Shown one piece after another: positions 44,855-53,103 of a stretch of 64,000 bases of DNA. The notes beneath the pieces were generated by a model. That model had not been told where the DNA came from. It saw only the letters and a program-made list of their open reading frames with translations, and searched no databases. Every line of letters starts with the position of its first letter. The stretch's first letter is position 1. This stretch comes from TMED109 sp002684605 (GTDB lineage: Bacteria > Pseudomonadota > Alphaproteobacteria > TMED109): NCBI GenBank assembly GCA_913046335.1, contig CAJWSU010000008.1, positions 6,224 through 70,223 on the forward strand, given 5' to 3'. The position numbers were made by a program, and so were the translations under genes.

Positions 44855-45445
44855 TTATCTAACCCTTCTTAATAAAACATATAAAGCACCTTCTCCTCCA
44901 TCTCTAGGAGTTGCCCATGACGTCATTAAAATAACTTCTTTTAATGGTGAGAGATTTAGCCATTTAGGAACTTCTTTTTTTAAAACGCCTTCTGATCCCA
45001 TCTTTCCAAATTTTTTTCCTGTAATGATTAATATGCTCCTTATATTGTTTTTATAGCATTTAATAATCTCGTCATTAATATAGCTATGCGCTCTAAACTG
45101 AGTGAATCCATGAAGGTCTATAGTTCTTTCTGGTCTTATTTTTCCTTTTTTTAGCTTTTCTGCCTGACTTGCAGAAATACCACTAGGTACTTTCTTAGGG
45201 TCTAGTTCTTCAATTTTTCTATTTTTATTAACAGGCGTACTACCAGTTTTTATATTGTTCTTATTTACCTGGGTATTTGTTACTAAAGGGTTCTTTTGAT
45301 TAATGATTATATTTATTTTTTTTTCTGAATTTACTTTTTTATAAACATGTCTATTAGCTTTTATATATTTTTTGTCATTTTTGGTAATACTCTCCCATAA
45401 ATCATCATCTTCAATAATACTGTTATTTTTATTATCTTTTTGCAT
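44855..45445 (-). CDS. Smr/MutS2-type domain protein
   Basis: 196 residues: a charged, Asn/Lys-rich N-terminus (about 1-95) and a C-terminal Smr domain with RTIDLHGFTQFRAHSYIND (the DLHG signature), SILIITGKKFGKMGSEGVLKKEVPKWL and GGEGALYVLLRR. Smr domains are nicking endonucleases or RNA-binding modules; the stand-alone form of alphaproteobacteria is of unknown role and commonly lies beside mltA and tim44. Here it is separated from them by two unrelated genes. Confidence 0.9.
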   Translation of the reverse strand: MQKDNKNNSIIEDDDLWESITKNDKKYIKANRHVYKKVNSEKKINIIINQKNPLVTNTQVNKNNIKTGSTPVNKNRKIEELDPKKVPSGISASQAEKLKKGKIRPERTIDLHGFTQFRAHSYINDEIIKCYKNNIRSILIITGKKFGKMGSEGVLKKEVPKWLNLSPLKEVILMTSWATPRDGGEGALYVLLRRVR

Positions 45446-45497
45446 TTATTGTGCTTATTTTTAGAAAAATAGAATCTTTCATTAATTATAAATGACT

Positions 45498-46661
45498 CTA
45501 ATCCAAAAACCCTTCTTTGCTGTTTTCGTATAAAATGTTTTTACGTCCTAGATCACTAACATTTTTTTCTCCTAAAAAGGCTATGCTTTCATCTAAAGAG
45601 TCCCTCATTATTTCAAGACATTTTGTTACCCCATTTTTTCCATAAGCTCCTAATCCATATAAAAAAGGTCTGCCAATTAATACTCCCTGCGCACCTATAC
45701 ATAAGGCTTTACAAATATCTTGGCCTGACCTGACCCCTCCATCCATATAAACTTCCATTTTGTTTCCAACTTTATCTATTACAGTTGGAAGAGCAGAAAT
45801 AGAAGATGGCGCACCATCTAATTGTCTTCCTCCATGATTAGAGACTACTATTCCATCATAACCAAGTTTTGCAGCAATTTCTGCATCATCAGAATCTAAT
45901 ATTCCTTTTAATATTATTTTTCCTTGCCATTGGTTTCTTAACCAATCTAAATCATCCCATGAAAAACTTGCATCGAACTGTTCTGCTATCCATGACCAAA
46001 GTGCTCCGCTATCTGTAACTCCTTCGGCATGGCCTATAACATTCCCAAAAAAATGTCTTTTGGCTTTTAACATTCCTAATGCCCACCTTGGACGAGATAT
46101 TATTTGTTTAATATGAGATAATTGAAACTTTGGAGGAGCAGACAATCCATTTTTAACGTCTGCATGTCTTTGGCCTAATATATTTAAATCCATCGTAATT
46201 TGTAAAACTTTACATCCAGCTTTTTGGGCGCGAGCTAATAGTTTGGACATAAATACTTTATCCTTCATAACGTAGAGTTGAAACCAAAAAGGTTTAGTTG
46301 TTTTTTCAGCGACGTCTTCAATGGAACAAATGCTCATAGTGGAAAGAGTAAAAGGAACTCCAAACTCTTCACTTGCCTGCGCAGCAAGTATTTCTCCATC
46401 TCGATGTTGCATACCGCATAAACCCGTGGGAGCTAAGGCCAAAGGAAGTGAAACCTCTGTTCCCATAAACTTTTTAGACAAAGATCTATTCTCTATATCG
46501 ATACCAACTCTTTGCCTAAATTTTATTTTACTAAAATCATTTTGATTTGCAAAATATGTTTCTTGATTCCAAGAACCAGAATCAGCATATTCATAAAACA
46601 TTTTTGGTACACGCTTTTGCGCTACATTCTTTAAATCTTCTATATTAAAAATATTTTTCAT
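45498..46661 (-). CDS. lldD: FMN-dependent alpha-hydroxy-acid dehydrogenase (LldD-like)
   Basis: 387 residues of the FMN-dependent family. FYEYADSGSWNQETYFANQNDF is the usual start, LALAPTGLCGMQHRDGE and PFWFQLYVMKD line the flavin site, and VVSNHGGRQLDGAPSS contains the catalytic His and Arg. GGVRSGQDICKALCIGAQGVLIGRPFLYGL is the phosphate-binding end. The likely substrate is L-lactate, but glycolate or other hydroxyacids are possible. It lies between an Smr gene and the terminator of the cyclase-family gene. Confidence 0.88.
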   Translation of the reverse strand: MKNIFNIEDLKNVAQKRVPKMFYEYADSGSWNQETYFANQNDFSKIKFRQRVGIDIENRSLSKKFMGTEVSLPLALAPTGLCGMQHRDGEILAAQASEEFGVPFTLSTMSICSIEDVAEKTTKPFWFQLYVMKDKVFMSKLLARAQKAGCKVLQITMDLNILGQRHADVKNGLSAPPKFQLSHIKQIISRPRWALGMLKAKRHFFGNVIGHAEGVTDSGALWSWIAEQFDASFSWDDLDWLRNQWQGKIILKGILDSDDAEIAAKLGYDGIVVSNHGGRQLDGAPSSISALPTVIDKVGNKMEVYMDGGVRSGQDICKALCIGAQGVLIGRPFLYGLGAYGKNGVTKCLEIMRDSLDESIAFLGEKNVSDLGRKNILYENSKEGFLD

Positions 46662-46710
46662 ATTATGAGAACTTCCAGATATTTCATAATTTCATACTTT
46701 ATCATAAAAT

Positions 46711-46748
46711 TAATTAAAAAAAAAGGAGCATAAAATTTATGCTCCTTT
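46711..46748 (-). terminator. Rho-independent terminator of the cyclase-family gene
   Basis: Bases 46722-46734 and 46736-46748 are 13-base arms (core AAAGGAGCAT / ATGCTCCTTT) that form a strong hairpin, and on the minus strand it is followed by an uninterrupted run of nine to ten T (46721 downward). It lies 38 bases after the stop of the secreted cyclase-family gene. Confidence 0.9.
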
Positions 46749-46785
46749 AATTTATTTAATAAGTTAAAACTTATAAATTATTGGC

Positions 46786-47847
46786 TTACCACATTGCTGT
46801 TGGATGACCAATTGAACCTGTAGCACCAACGATTGGCACTGGGTTATATATATAAGCAAACTCATAAACACCCGCATCAACTAGTTTACTGGTGTTTAAG
46901 TTTTCTTGGTTAATTATACCATGACGCGTTTGTAAATATTGGTGAACACAGAATACACAATCTGGATCTTCATTTGGTACTGCATCTCCTGGCCAAGTAT
47001 CAAAACCTGTTACTCCAGCATTACCGCCTGCAATCCATCGTGCTACTTCCATGCCAATTCCTGGACAACCACTATTGTACTTAGCATTGTCAACGATCCA
47101 ATATTGATCCCAACCTGTATGGAACAAAATTGCATCGCCTGGCATCATTTTATAATCTGACATACCTTGAGCTTTTAAAGCCGCTTTCACATCTGCCATT
47201 TTAATCATGTCGCCTACTTCCATAACATCTACACCACGTACTGCAGCAATATCTAACAAAATACCTCTAGCAATAATCGGGTTTAAATGTTCTAGACCAA
47301 GCTTCTTAAGACCGTATGCACCATTCATTTCTTGAACAGATATACCATTATACCATCTCATTTCATTTTTATCACCATCTGCACCAACTTGAACACCAAT
47401 ATGTCCTAAGCCATCAAACTGTGTTCCTGCTTGACCGATTTCTGTAGTAAGAAATTCATCATTCCACATAACTTTGTTAGGTCCAAATGCTCCACCAGTA
47501 GGCGCGCCTGGGATACGTAAAACAAATTTACGTGCTCCGAACATAGGTTGCGTTGAAGTGTAAGGATGCCCTAATTGCATTGTCTTCCCTTCTTTAACCA
47601 TAGCTAAAGCTCTTTTTACTACTTCTGGCTTTTTATACCAATTAGTTGATCCTGCTTGATCATCTGCTCCCCAAATAGGATGTGGCCACCATTTCTCACC
47701 TAATGGTGTTTCCATGCAATCGCCATCTACCCATGCTTTTCCTTTGATGTCTGCAAATTTATTACAATGGCCATCAGCAAATGATGCGCCTATCATAATA
47801 AACATTGCAACCATAGAAGTTACTAATGTTAATAATATTTTACTCAT
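46786..47847 (-). CDS. Secreted cyclase-family (PF04199) hydrolase
   Basis: 353 residues with a clean signal peptide (to about residue 24, cleavage after SFA). HPIWGADDQAGSTNW is typical of the larger cyclase/kynurenine-formamidase-like proteins, and the metal-binding motif appears as GTQFDGLGHIG (about residues 138-148), a variant of HxGTHxDxPxH with Gln at the first His. GDAILFHTGWDQYW and GDAVPNEDPDCVFCVHQYLQT follow. It should hydrolyse an amide or lactone in the periplasm. GGAGG lies 8 bases before the ATG, and GC content is a little higher than around it. It has its own terminator. Confidence 0.85.
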   Translation of the reverse strand: MSKILLTLVTSMVAMFIMIGASFADGHCNKFADIKGKAWVDGDCMETPLGEKWWPHPIWGADDQAGSTNWYKKPEVVKRALAMVKEGKTMQLGHPYTSTQPMFGARKFVLRIPGAPTGGAFGPNKVMWNDEFLTTEIGQAGTQFDGLGHIGVQVGADGDKNEMRWYNGISVQEMNGAYGLKKLGLEHLNPIIARGILLDIAAVRGVDVMEVGDMIKMADVKAALKAQGMSDYKMMPGDAILFHTGWDQYWIVDNAKYNSGCPGIGMEVARWIAGGNAGVTGFDTWPGDAVPNEDPDCVFCVHQYLQTRHGIINQENLNTSKLVDAGVYEFAYIYNPVPIVGATGSIGHPTAMW

Positions 47848-47992
47848 TTATTTTCCTCCATAATTCTCCATTTATATTTCTTAATAAACAGAAAATATTT
47901 ATTTTAAGTTACTTTTTATATTCAGAAGGCAAGTTTGTCCAAAAAAACAAGGATTATCAAGTTTAAAATAAAAAAAGTTTATTAAAGTTTTA

Positions 47993-49174
47993 TTATTTTG
48001 GGATGAATGCCCATAAAGAGCCTCTGGAATTTAGCTTTCCTGCAATCATTTCCGCTGCTTCTCCTTTACCTAAAAATAAATCAATTCTTGTTGCCCCTTT
48101 AATAGCAGAGCCGGTATCTTGCGCTATAATTAGATTAGCGTAGCTTTGAGAATCACCTTCTGTATAAAAGTCTTTTACATTAGCCCATAAAGGCAAATGA
48201 TATGGAAGAACACTTTTATCTACCGCTGCAGAATGCATGGGCGTAACTATTAATCCGCTTGACCCTACTGGCCCATCTTTTTTTCTATCTTTAAAAAAGA
48301 TAAACCTTTTATTTTTATGTCTTAGTGCGATAGCTTCTTCTTCATTTTCTTGCATCCATTTTGTTATACTTTGCATAGATATATTTTCTTTAGGTATAAT
48401 TCCATCTTTAATTAAACTTCTACCAATAGAAAAGTAGTCTTGGCCATTATCTCCATCGTAACCTACAGATATTTTTTTTCCACTAGGTAGTTCAATTATT
48501 CCTGAACCCTGAATATGCAAGAAATATGCTCTCGCAGGATCGTCTATATATGCCAAAATATTATCTTTAAATAGGTCTTGTTTTTCTATTTCGCCTCTTG
48601 TTGCAGCCGGTACAAATTTATCTCCTTCTATAAAACCTTTGATTTTTTTATTTTTTAGCTCTTCCTTAAAAAGTCCTAGGTCTACAATAATTAAGTTATT
48701 TGGTTTTTTATAAATAGGAACGGCATTAGGGGCTTCTGAAAAAGAGGGCTCTAATCTGCCTTTTAGTTCCAATTCTATATAGCCTGTAAATAAGGCTTTC
48801 TTTTTTGTATCTTCTATTTTAACAAGATAAAAGCTGCTCTCTATTAAATTTTTTAACTCTCGACTATTATTAGTTTTATCTATTTTAATACAAAAAGATT
48901 TATATGCATTTATATCAATTAGAACATCAAAAAAATTAATTATATCTGAAGAATCTTTTTTCTGTATACTCCTACAACTTGCTTTAAAGGCTTTTTTAGC
49001 TGTATATATTTCTGCGTTCTGCCAACCTGGCAATTCAGAATATATTGTCTTTGTTAAGATAATTTCATTGAGCTTTAGAGTCGTTTCTTTTTGGTCTACA
49101 AAAAAAATTAGCGCTGTGCTTATGAAAAAAAAAGCTAAAAATAAAAATATTATATTTTTTTTATTTAAACCCAT
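47993..49174 (-). CDS. mltA: Membrane-bound lytic transglycosylase A
   Basis: 393 residues: an N-terminal membrane segment (NIIFLFLAFFFISTALIFF), then the MltA domain (FTGYIELELKGRLEPSFSEAPNAVPIYKKP; DDPARAYFLHIQGSGIIELPSGK) and the C-terminal 3D domain (LIIAQDTGSAIKGATRIDLFLGKGEAAEMIAGKL, with the Asp residues). It cleaves peptidoglycan. MltA next to the Tim44-like gene is typical of the alphaproteobacterial origin neighbourhood. No lipobox is seen, so it is anchored by the helix. Confidence 0.95.
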   Translation of the reverse strand: MGLNKKNIIFLFLAFFFISTALIFFVDQKETTLKLNEIILTKTIYSELPGWQNAEIYTAKKAFKASCRSIQKKDSSDIINFFDVLIDINAYKSFCIKIDKTNNSRELKNLIESSFYLVKIEDTKKKALFTGYIELELKGRLEPSFSEAPNAVPIYKKPNNLIIVDLGLFKEELKNKKIKGFIEGDKFVPAATRGEIEKQDLFKDNILAYIDDPARAYFLHIQGSGIIELPSGKKISVGYDGDNGQDYFSIGRSLIKDGIIPKENISMQSITKWMQENEEEAIALRHKNKRFIFFKDRKKDGPVGSSGLIVTPMHSAAVDKSVLPYHLPLWANVKDFYTEGDSQSYANLIIAQDTGSAIKGATRIDLFLGKGEAAEMIAGKLNSRGSLWAFIPK

Positions 49175-49186
49175 GTAGCTATTTAG

Positions 49187-49813
49187 CTAGTCAACTTGAT
49201 TTGCCGCAAAAAGCTTCCAATTTGGGTTGTCAGAATTTAAAGCTCTAGCAAAAGTCCACGTTACGTTACGATCTTTTGGTGTATCTACGTTATCGGAAAA
49301 GACCGTTCCATCACTATTTTTTATTAAGACTCCCTCAGAAAAGTCAAATTCTACTCTTATGTAAGCAACATTTTCTATAACTTTTATTTCTTTAATATTT
49401 GAAGTATTTACTTCTATATTGACTTTATGAAAAGTAAGGCCATTCTCTTCTTTATTTAATATTGCTTTTTCAAATAATCTATAAACGTCATCCTCTAAAT
49501 AAGAGATTAAAACTTTTTTCTTTGCTTCGTATTTTGAAATTAAAATCATTTTAAGAAATTTTTTAGCTCCAGAAATAAATTCCTTTTGATCAAAACTAGG
49601 ATAAACTGTAATTAAATATTCTAGGCCCTCTCCATTTTCAACTTCTTCAGGCTCATAGGGCTTAGCAATATCTTTTTTTATATTTATCACATTTTCAGAA
49701 GGGCTTTCTTTTTTTTCTATTATAATTTTAGAGCCCGTTCCTAATATCCTATAGAGACGAACTGCTAAAACTCCCGCAATAACAGCAAATAATATTATAT
49801 CAAAATAATTCAA
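49187..49813 (-). CDS. Tim44/TimA-like domain protein
   Basis: 208 residues: a short N-terminal membrane helix (DIILFAVIAGVLAVRLYRILG with the usual 'rL..vLG.r' end) and a C-terminal Tim44-like domain (FISGAKKFLKMILISKYEAKKKVLISYLEDDVYRLFEKAI; YIRVEFDF; DRNVTWTFARAL...NPNWKLFAAN). TimA is the bacterial relative of mitochondrial Tim44 and is thought to work at the inner membrane. SecB, which often separates it from dnaQ, is not present. Confidence 0.93.
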   Translation of the reverse strand: MNYFDIILFAVIAGVLAVRLYRILGTGSKIIIEKKESPSENVINIKKDIAKPYEPEEVENGEGLEYLITVYPSFDQKEFISGAKKFLKMILISKYEAKKKVLISYLEDDVYRLFEKAILNKEENGLTFHKVNIEVNTSNIKEIKVIENVAYIRVEFDFSEGVLIKNSDGTVFSDNVDTPKDRNVTWTFARALNSDNPNWKLFAANQVD

Positions 49814-49887
49814 TTGTATTTTTTTCCATTTCTTAAATAAGATATAGTGTGCCTATTGTTTTAGGTAAAGAATAAACTCATATAAAA

Positions 49888-50568
49888 TTACCTTTCCCAG
49901 ATAGGCTCGATAATTTTTTTAAGCATGATAGAATGCTCTTTTTCTTCTTCTTTAGTTACAAAAGCAGAAATAAGCTCCAATTCTTTATGTACAGTTTCTG
50001 TGCCTTTTATGACAGAGCGCGCATTATTAGAAGGTTGTTTGAAAACCAAGCTAGATTGTCTACCGCCTGTTAACTCTAAATATACTTCTGCTAATAAATT
50101 TGCATCTAGTAGGGCTCCATGTTTATCTCTTTGTGATAAGTCTATTTCAAACCTTTTACATAGCGCATCTAAACTAGCCGCAGCACCAGGTATCGTTTGT
50201 CTCGCTAGCTGAACAGTATCTATTGCTTTATCTACATTGATAATAGGTAAGTTTATCAGCTTTAGTTCATTGTTTAAAAAGCCAATATCAAACCTTGCGT
50301 TGTGAATTACAAGCTCTGCTCCTTCTATAAATTTTAAAAAATCATAAGAGATGTCTTTAAAAAGAGGCTTATCGGTTAAAAAACTATCACTCAGGCCGTG
50401 CACTCCAAAAGCTGCTTCTGGCATAGTCCTTTGAGGGTTTAGATATGTATGCCATTCTTTTCCTGTAGGTATATTTATATCTAATTCGACACATCCAATT
50501 TCTACTATTCTATGCCCATCTAGTGGATTTAGCCCTGTTGTCTCTGTATCTAATGCTATTCTTCTCAC
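49888..50568 (-). CDS. dnaQ: DNA polymerase III subunit epsilon
   Basis: 226 residues of the DnaQ proofreading type: exonuclease motifs ALDTETTGLNPLDGHRIVEIG (Exo I, DxE), VIHNARFDIGFL (Exo II) and KHGALLDANLLAEVYLELTGGRQ (Exo III, HxxxxD). The last ~40 residues are variable and bind the polymerase. It overlaps coaE by 4 bases. Confidence 0.96.
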   Translation of the reverse strand: MRRIALDTETTGLNPLDGHRIVEIGCVELDINIPTGKEWHTYLNPQRTMPEAAFGVHGLSDSFLTDKPLFKDISYDFLKFIEGAELVIHNARFDIGFLNNELKLINLPIINVDKAIDTVQLARQTIPGAAASLDALCKRFEIDLSQRDKHGALLDANLLAEVYLELTGGRQSSLVFKQPSNNARSVIKGTETVHKELELISAFVTKEEEKEHSIMLKKIIEPIWER

Positions 50569-51164
50569 TGAATTATCCTTAATATAATATTATGTACTTG
50601 GTTTCTTGTAAACCTATGCCCAATTCCCGAGTTGACTATAAAATCTGCTTTTTTTCTTTTTTCTTTATCTGAGATTTGATTTTTTAAAATGTCACTAAAT
50701 TTTTTTTCTGTCATATTTGCTCTACTTAATGCTCTGTATCTTTGCACAAAATAAGGTGCCGAGACAACAACCACATAATTACAAAATTTTTCCCCCTCCG
50801 TCTCAAACAAAAGAGGAACATCATAACATATCGCTTTAGACCTTTGTCTCTGTGCCTGCTCCCTCCATTTCTTTCTTTCAATACTTACTTGTGGATGAAT
50901 AATTTTTTCGAGTTCGTTTCTTTTTTTCTTATCTTTAAAAACAAGACTGCCTAGTTTTACTCTATTTATATATTCTACATTATTGCTCTTAACCAAAGTT
51001 TCCTTAAACTTATGTCCAACTAAAGGGACAAGTTTTCCATTCGGTCCTATCAATTGGTGCACGCAATCATCAGCATTAAAAACAGGAACCCCATACGACT
51101 TAAAAATTTTTGAGGTTGCGCTTTTCCCCATAGCTATAGATCCGGTAAGGCCAATAATAATCAT
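50565..51164 (-). CDS. coaE: Dephospho-CoA kinase
   Basis: 199 residues with the P-loop GLTGSIAMGKSATSKIF (about residues 4-20), FNADDCVHQL, the KIIHPQV segment and CYDVPLLFETEGE. It makes CoA from dephospho-CoA in the last step of the pathway. It stands between aroE (4-base gap) and dnaQ in the usual alphaproteobacterial order. Confidence 0.97.
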   Translation of the reverse strand: MIIIGLTGSIAMGKSATSKIFKSYGVPVFNADDCVHQLIGPNGKLVPLVGHKFKETLVKSNNVEYINRVKLGSLVFKDKKKRNELEKIIHPQVSIERKKWREQAQRQRSKAICYDVPLLFETEGEKFCNYVVVVSAPYFVQRYRALSRANMTEKKFSDILKNQISDKEKRKKADFIVNSGIGHRFTRNQVHNIILRIIQ

Positions 51165-51168
51165 ATAA

Positions 51169-52017
51169 TTAACCGCTTCCTAGCTTTTCAATTACCTTGT
51201 TTCTCAATTCTTCTGTTACTTTAGCTTCTACATTATACCACATTTTAAATGCGGGCGCCGCTTGATTTAATAACATTCCCAATCCGTCAATTGTTTTAAA
51301 TTTTAATTCTTCTGCATTATAGATAAGTTTTGTTTTTAAGGGATTGTATACTATATCATAGACGATAGATTGTTTGTTCATAATTGATATATCTAATTCT
51401 AGCTCCTCCTGGCCTTTCATTCCTAAGCTGGAACAATTAACTAATAATGAACTATTTAACAATGCTTCATATGTATTATCGTATAAATCTATATTCGCAT
51501 TCGGAAAAAATTTCTTCATATCGGCAATTAAGGAAAGCGCCCTTTTCTTATTACGGTTTATAATTCTTATATCCGTTATATTTTCTCTTAAAAAAGACCA
51601 AATTACTGCTCTACTTGCTCCGCCTGCTCCTACGATAACTATAAATCCTTTTTTTTCTTTCCATTTAGGCGCCTCTATATTTAAGTGCTGCATAAAGCCA
51701 AAAGCATCTGTATTATATCCAAATAGTCTATTATTTTCTAATTTTATCGTATTAACGGCTCCTAAAGCTAACGCGTCATCATTTATTGTATCTAAATAAT
51801 TCATTACATCTCTTTTATAAGGAATAGTAACATTTAAGCCTTTTATACTATTTTTGTGCATATTTTTCAAAAAAGAGGCTAGCTCCTTTTTTTTTGGTTC
51901 ATATATATTATAATCTGATGCTATACCATGCGCTTTCATCCAATATTTATGGATCACTGGAGATAGGCTATGTTTTATAGGGCTGCCAATTATGCCTGTA
52001 GACAGATTATTCTGCAC
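51169..52017 (-). CDS. aroE: Shikimate dehydrogenase
   Basis: 282 residues: GIIGSPIKHSLSPVIHKYWM (SxS shikimate-binding motif), GLNVTIPYKRDVMNYLD (catalytic Lys in PYK), and the NADP loop VIVGAGGASRAVIWSF, RNKKRA. The end has DGLGMLLNQAAPAFKMWYNVEA. It overlaps the end of ppsR by 11 bases. maf, which often lies between ppsR and aroE, is missing. Confidence 0.97.
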   Translation of the reverse strand: MQNNLSTGIIGSPIKHSLSPVIHKYWMKAHGIASDYNIYEPKKKELASFLKNMHKNSIKGLNVTIPYKRDVMNYLDTINDDALALGAVNTIKLENNRLFGYNTDAFGFMQHLNIEAPKWKEKKGFIVIVGAGGASRAVIWSFLRENITDIRIINRNKKRALSLIADMKKFFPNANIDLYDNTYEALLNSSLLVNCSSLGMKGQEELELDISIMNKQSIVYDIVYNPLKTKLIYNAEELKFKTIDGLGMLLNQAAPAFKMWYNVEAKVTEELRNKVIEKLGSG

Positions 52018-52846
52018 TTTTGCTTCTTTCTTTAAATTCTCTTAAATATTCTAAAACTGCTGCTGCTGTTTCTTCTATCGATTTTCTTGTAACGTCTATT
52101 ACTGGCCATTTATTTTTTACAAATAACCTTTTTGCCATCAATACCTCTTCTTTTATTATATCTTCCTCTATATAATTTGTTTGCCTGCTCTCTCCAACAG
52201 AAGAAAGTCTAGATTTTCTAATTTGTACTAATCTTTCAGGGCTAGTTGTGAGTCCAATTATTAGGCATTTTGAAGCAAAAAGGTTTTCTGGTAAAGGAAC
52301 TTCTGGAACCATTGGGACATTAGCTGTTCTAATTCCTCTATTAGCTAAATACATTGATGTTGGAGTCTTAGAGGTTCGGGAAACGCCCACTAATATGATA
52401 TCTGCTTCTTCTAAGTCATTAGATAATTGTCCATCATCATGTGCTAAAGTGTACTGCATAGCTCCTATTCTATCAAAATATCCATGTGACAAACTATGTT
52501 GCCTCCCTGGCTCATCCATAGCTAATTCATATTTAAAATAATTTTCCATTGCTTCTACTACTGGGTCTAAAATAGGAATAATAGGAACTCCAATTTTTTT
52601 GCATCCCTTCTCTAGTATTTTTCTAAGATTTTTATCTATTAAAGTATATATCACCGGCCCTTTATTATTTTTTATTTCTTCTATTATTTTTAATAATTGT
52701 TTTTCTGACCTTACCAAAACCCAACTATGTTCTATAGGGTTAAAATTTTTAAAATGTGCGTTTGCCGATCTAGAAACTGTGCTTACTGTCTCACCTGTAG
52801 AATCTGAAATAATGTGTACATGTATATTTTTATTTTTTTTATTAAT
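52007..52846 (-). CDS. ppsR: Pyruvate, phosphate dikinase/PEP synthase regulatory protein (DUF299), ATT start
   Basis: About 279 residues. The family's P-loop, HVHIISDSTGETVSTVSRS, lies in frame upstream of the first TTG at 52717, so the gene must begin before about base 52820. In that frame no ATG, GTG or TTG occurs before the P-loop; the best start is ATT at 52846-52844 with AAGG (52858-52855) eight bases upstream. The middle contains GVSRTSKTPTSMYLANRGI, the second nucleotide-binding motif. The protein phosphorylates and dephosphorylates pyruvate-phosphate dikinase or PEP synthase. It is the homologue of rickettsial RP001, the gene next to the origin. Confidence 0.88.
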   Translation of the reverse strand: MNKKNKNIHVHIISDSTGETVSTVSRSANAHFKNFNPIEHSWVLVRSEKQLLKIIEEIKNNKGPVIYTLIDKNLRKILEKGCKKIGVPIIPILDPVVEAMENYFKYELAMDEPGRQHSLSHGYFDRIGAMQYTLAHDDGQLSNDLEEADIILVGVSRTSKTPTSMYLANRGIRTANVPMVPEVPLPENLFASKCLIIGLTTSPERLVQIRKSRLSSVGESRQTNYIEEDIIKEEVLMAKRLFVKNKWPVIDVTRKSIEETAAAVLEYLREFKERSKSAE

Positions 52847-53095
52847 TTTACTAGCCTTTAATATTATATATAAAGTTATACAAATTTTATAACATGTTAA
52901 TATTATTAATATAAATGTGTTAATTACATTAATAATAATTATAACTATATATTTAATAGGTATATTAGTAAAAAATTATAAATATATGGCAATTAAATAC
53001 ATATTTTATGTGTATAACTTTTTAATCCCCGTATTACCTATAACCTACTACTAATATACTTTATTATACTTAATATATATTTGATAGGAATTACT
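52847..53095. other. Probable chromosomal replication origin (oriC), Cori-like position
   Basis: A 249-base gap between divergent ppsR and hemE. Bases 52861-52980 hold only 11 G or C in 120, a likely unwinding element. DnaA boxes: TTATACAAA (52876-52884, plus; one mismatch from TTATNCACA), TTATACACA (53017-53009, minus; exact) and TTATCCACA (53103-53095, minus; exact). In Caulobacter and Rickettsia the origin lies between hemE and RP001/ppsR homologues. The genes at 40710-52846 all run left and 53096-57022 all run right, as expected around an origin. Also holds the hemE and ppsR promoters. I found no CtrA TTAA-N7-TTAA site. Confidence 0.7.
53009..53017 (-). promoter_or_regulatory. DnaA box, TTATACACA
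   Basis: An exact match to TTATNCACA on the minus strand in the ppsR-hemE gap, 86 bases from the next exact box. Confidence 0.7.
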
Positions 53096-53103
53096 GTGGA
53101 TAA
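53095..53103 (-). promoter_or_regulatory. DnaA box, TTATCCACA, overlapping the hemE start
   Basis: An exact match to the strongest E. coli-type DnaA box on the minus strand. It covers the GTG start and the next two codons of hemE, so bound DnaA could affect hemE initiation. Confidence 0.75.

Noticed and set aside
52897..52932. Several TTAA elements in the origin region, possible CtrA sites
   Set aside because: The spacings are 5, 10 and 5 bases, not the seven of the CtrA consensus TTAA-N7-TTAA, and TTAA is expected often in 90% AT DNA.
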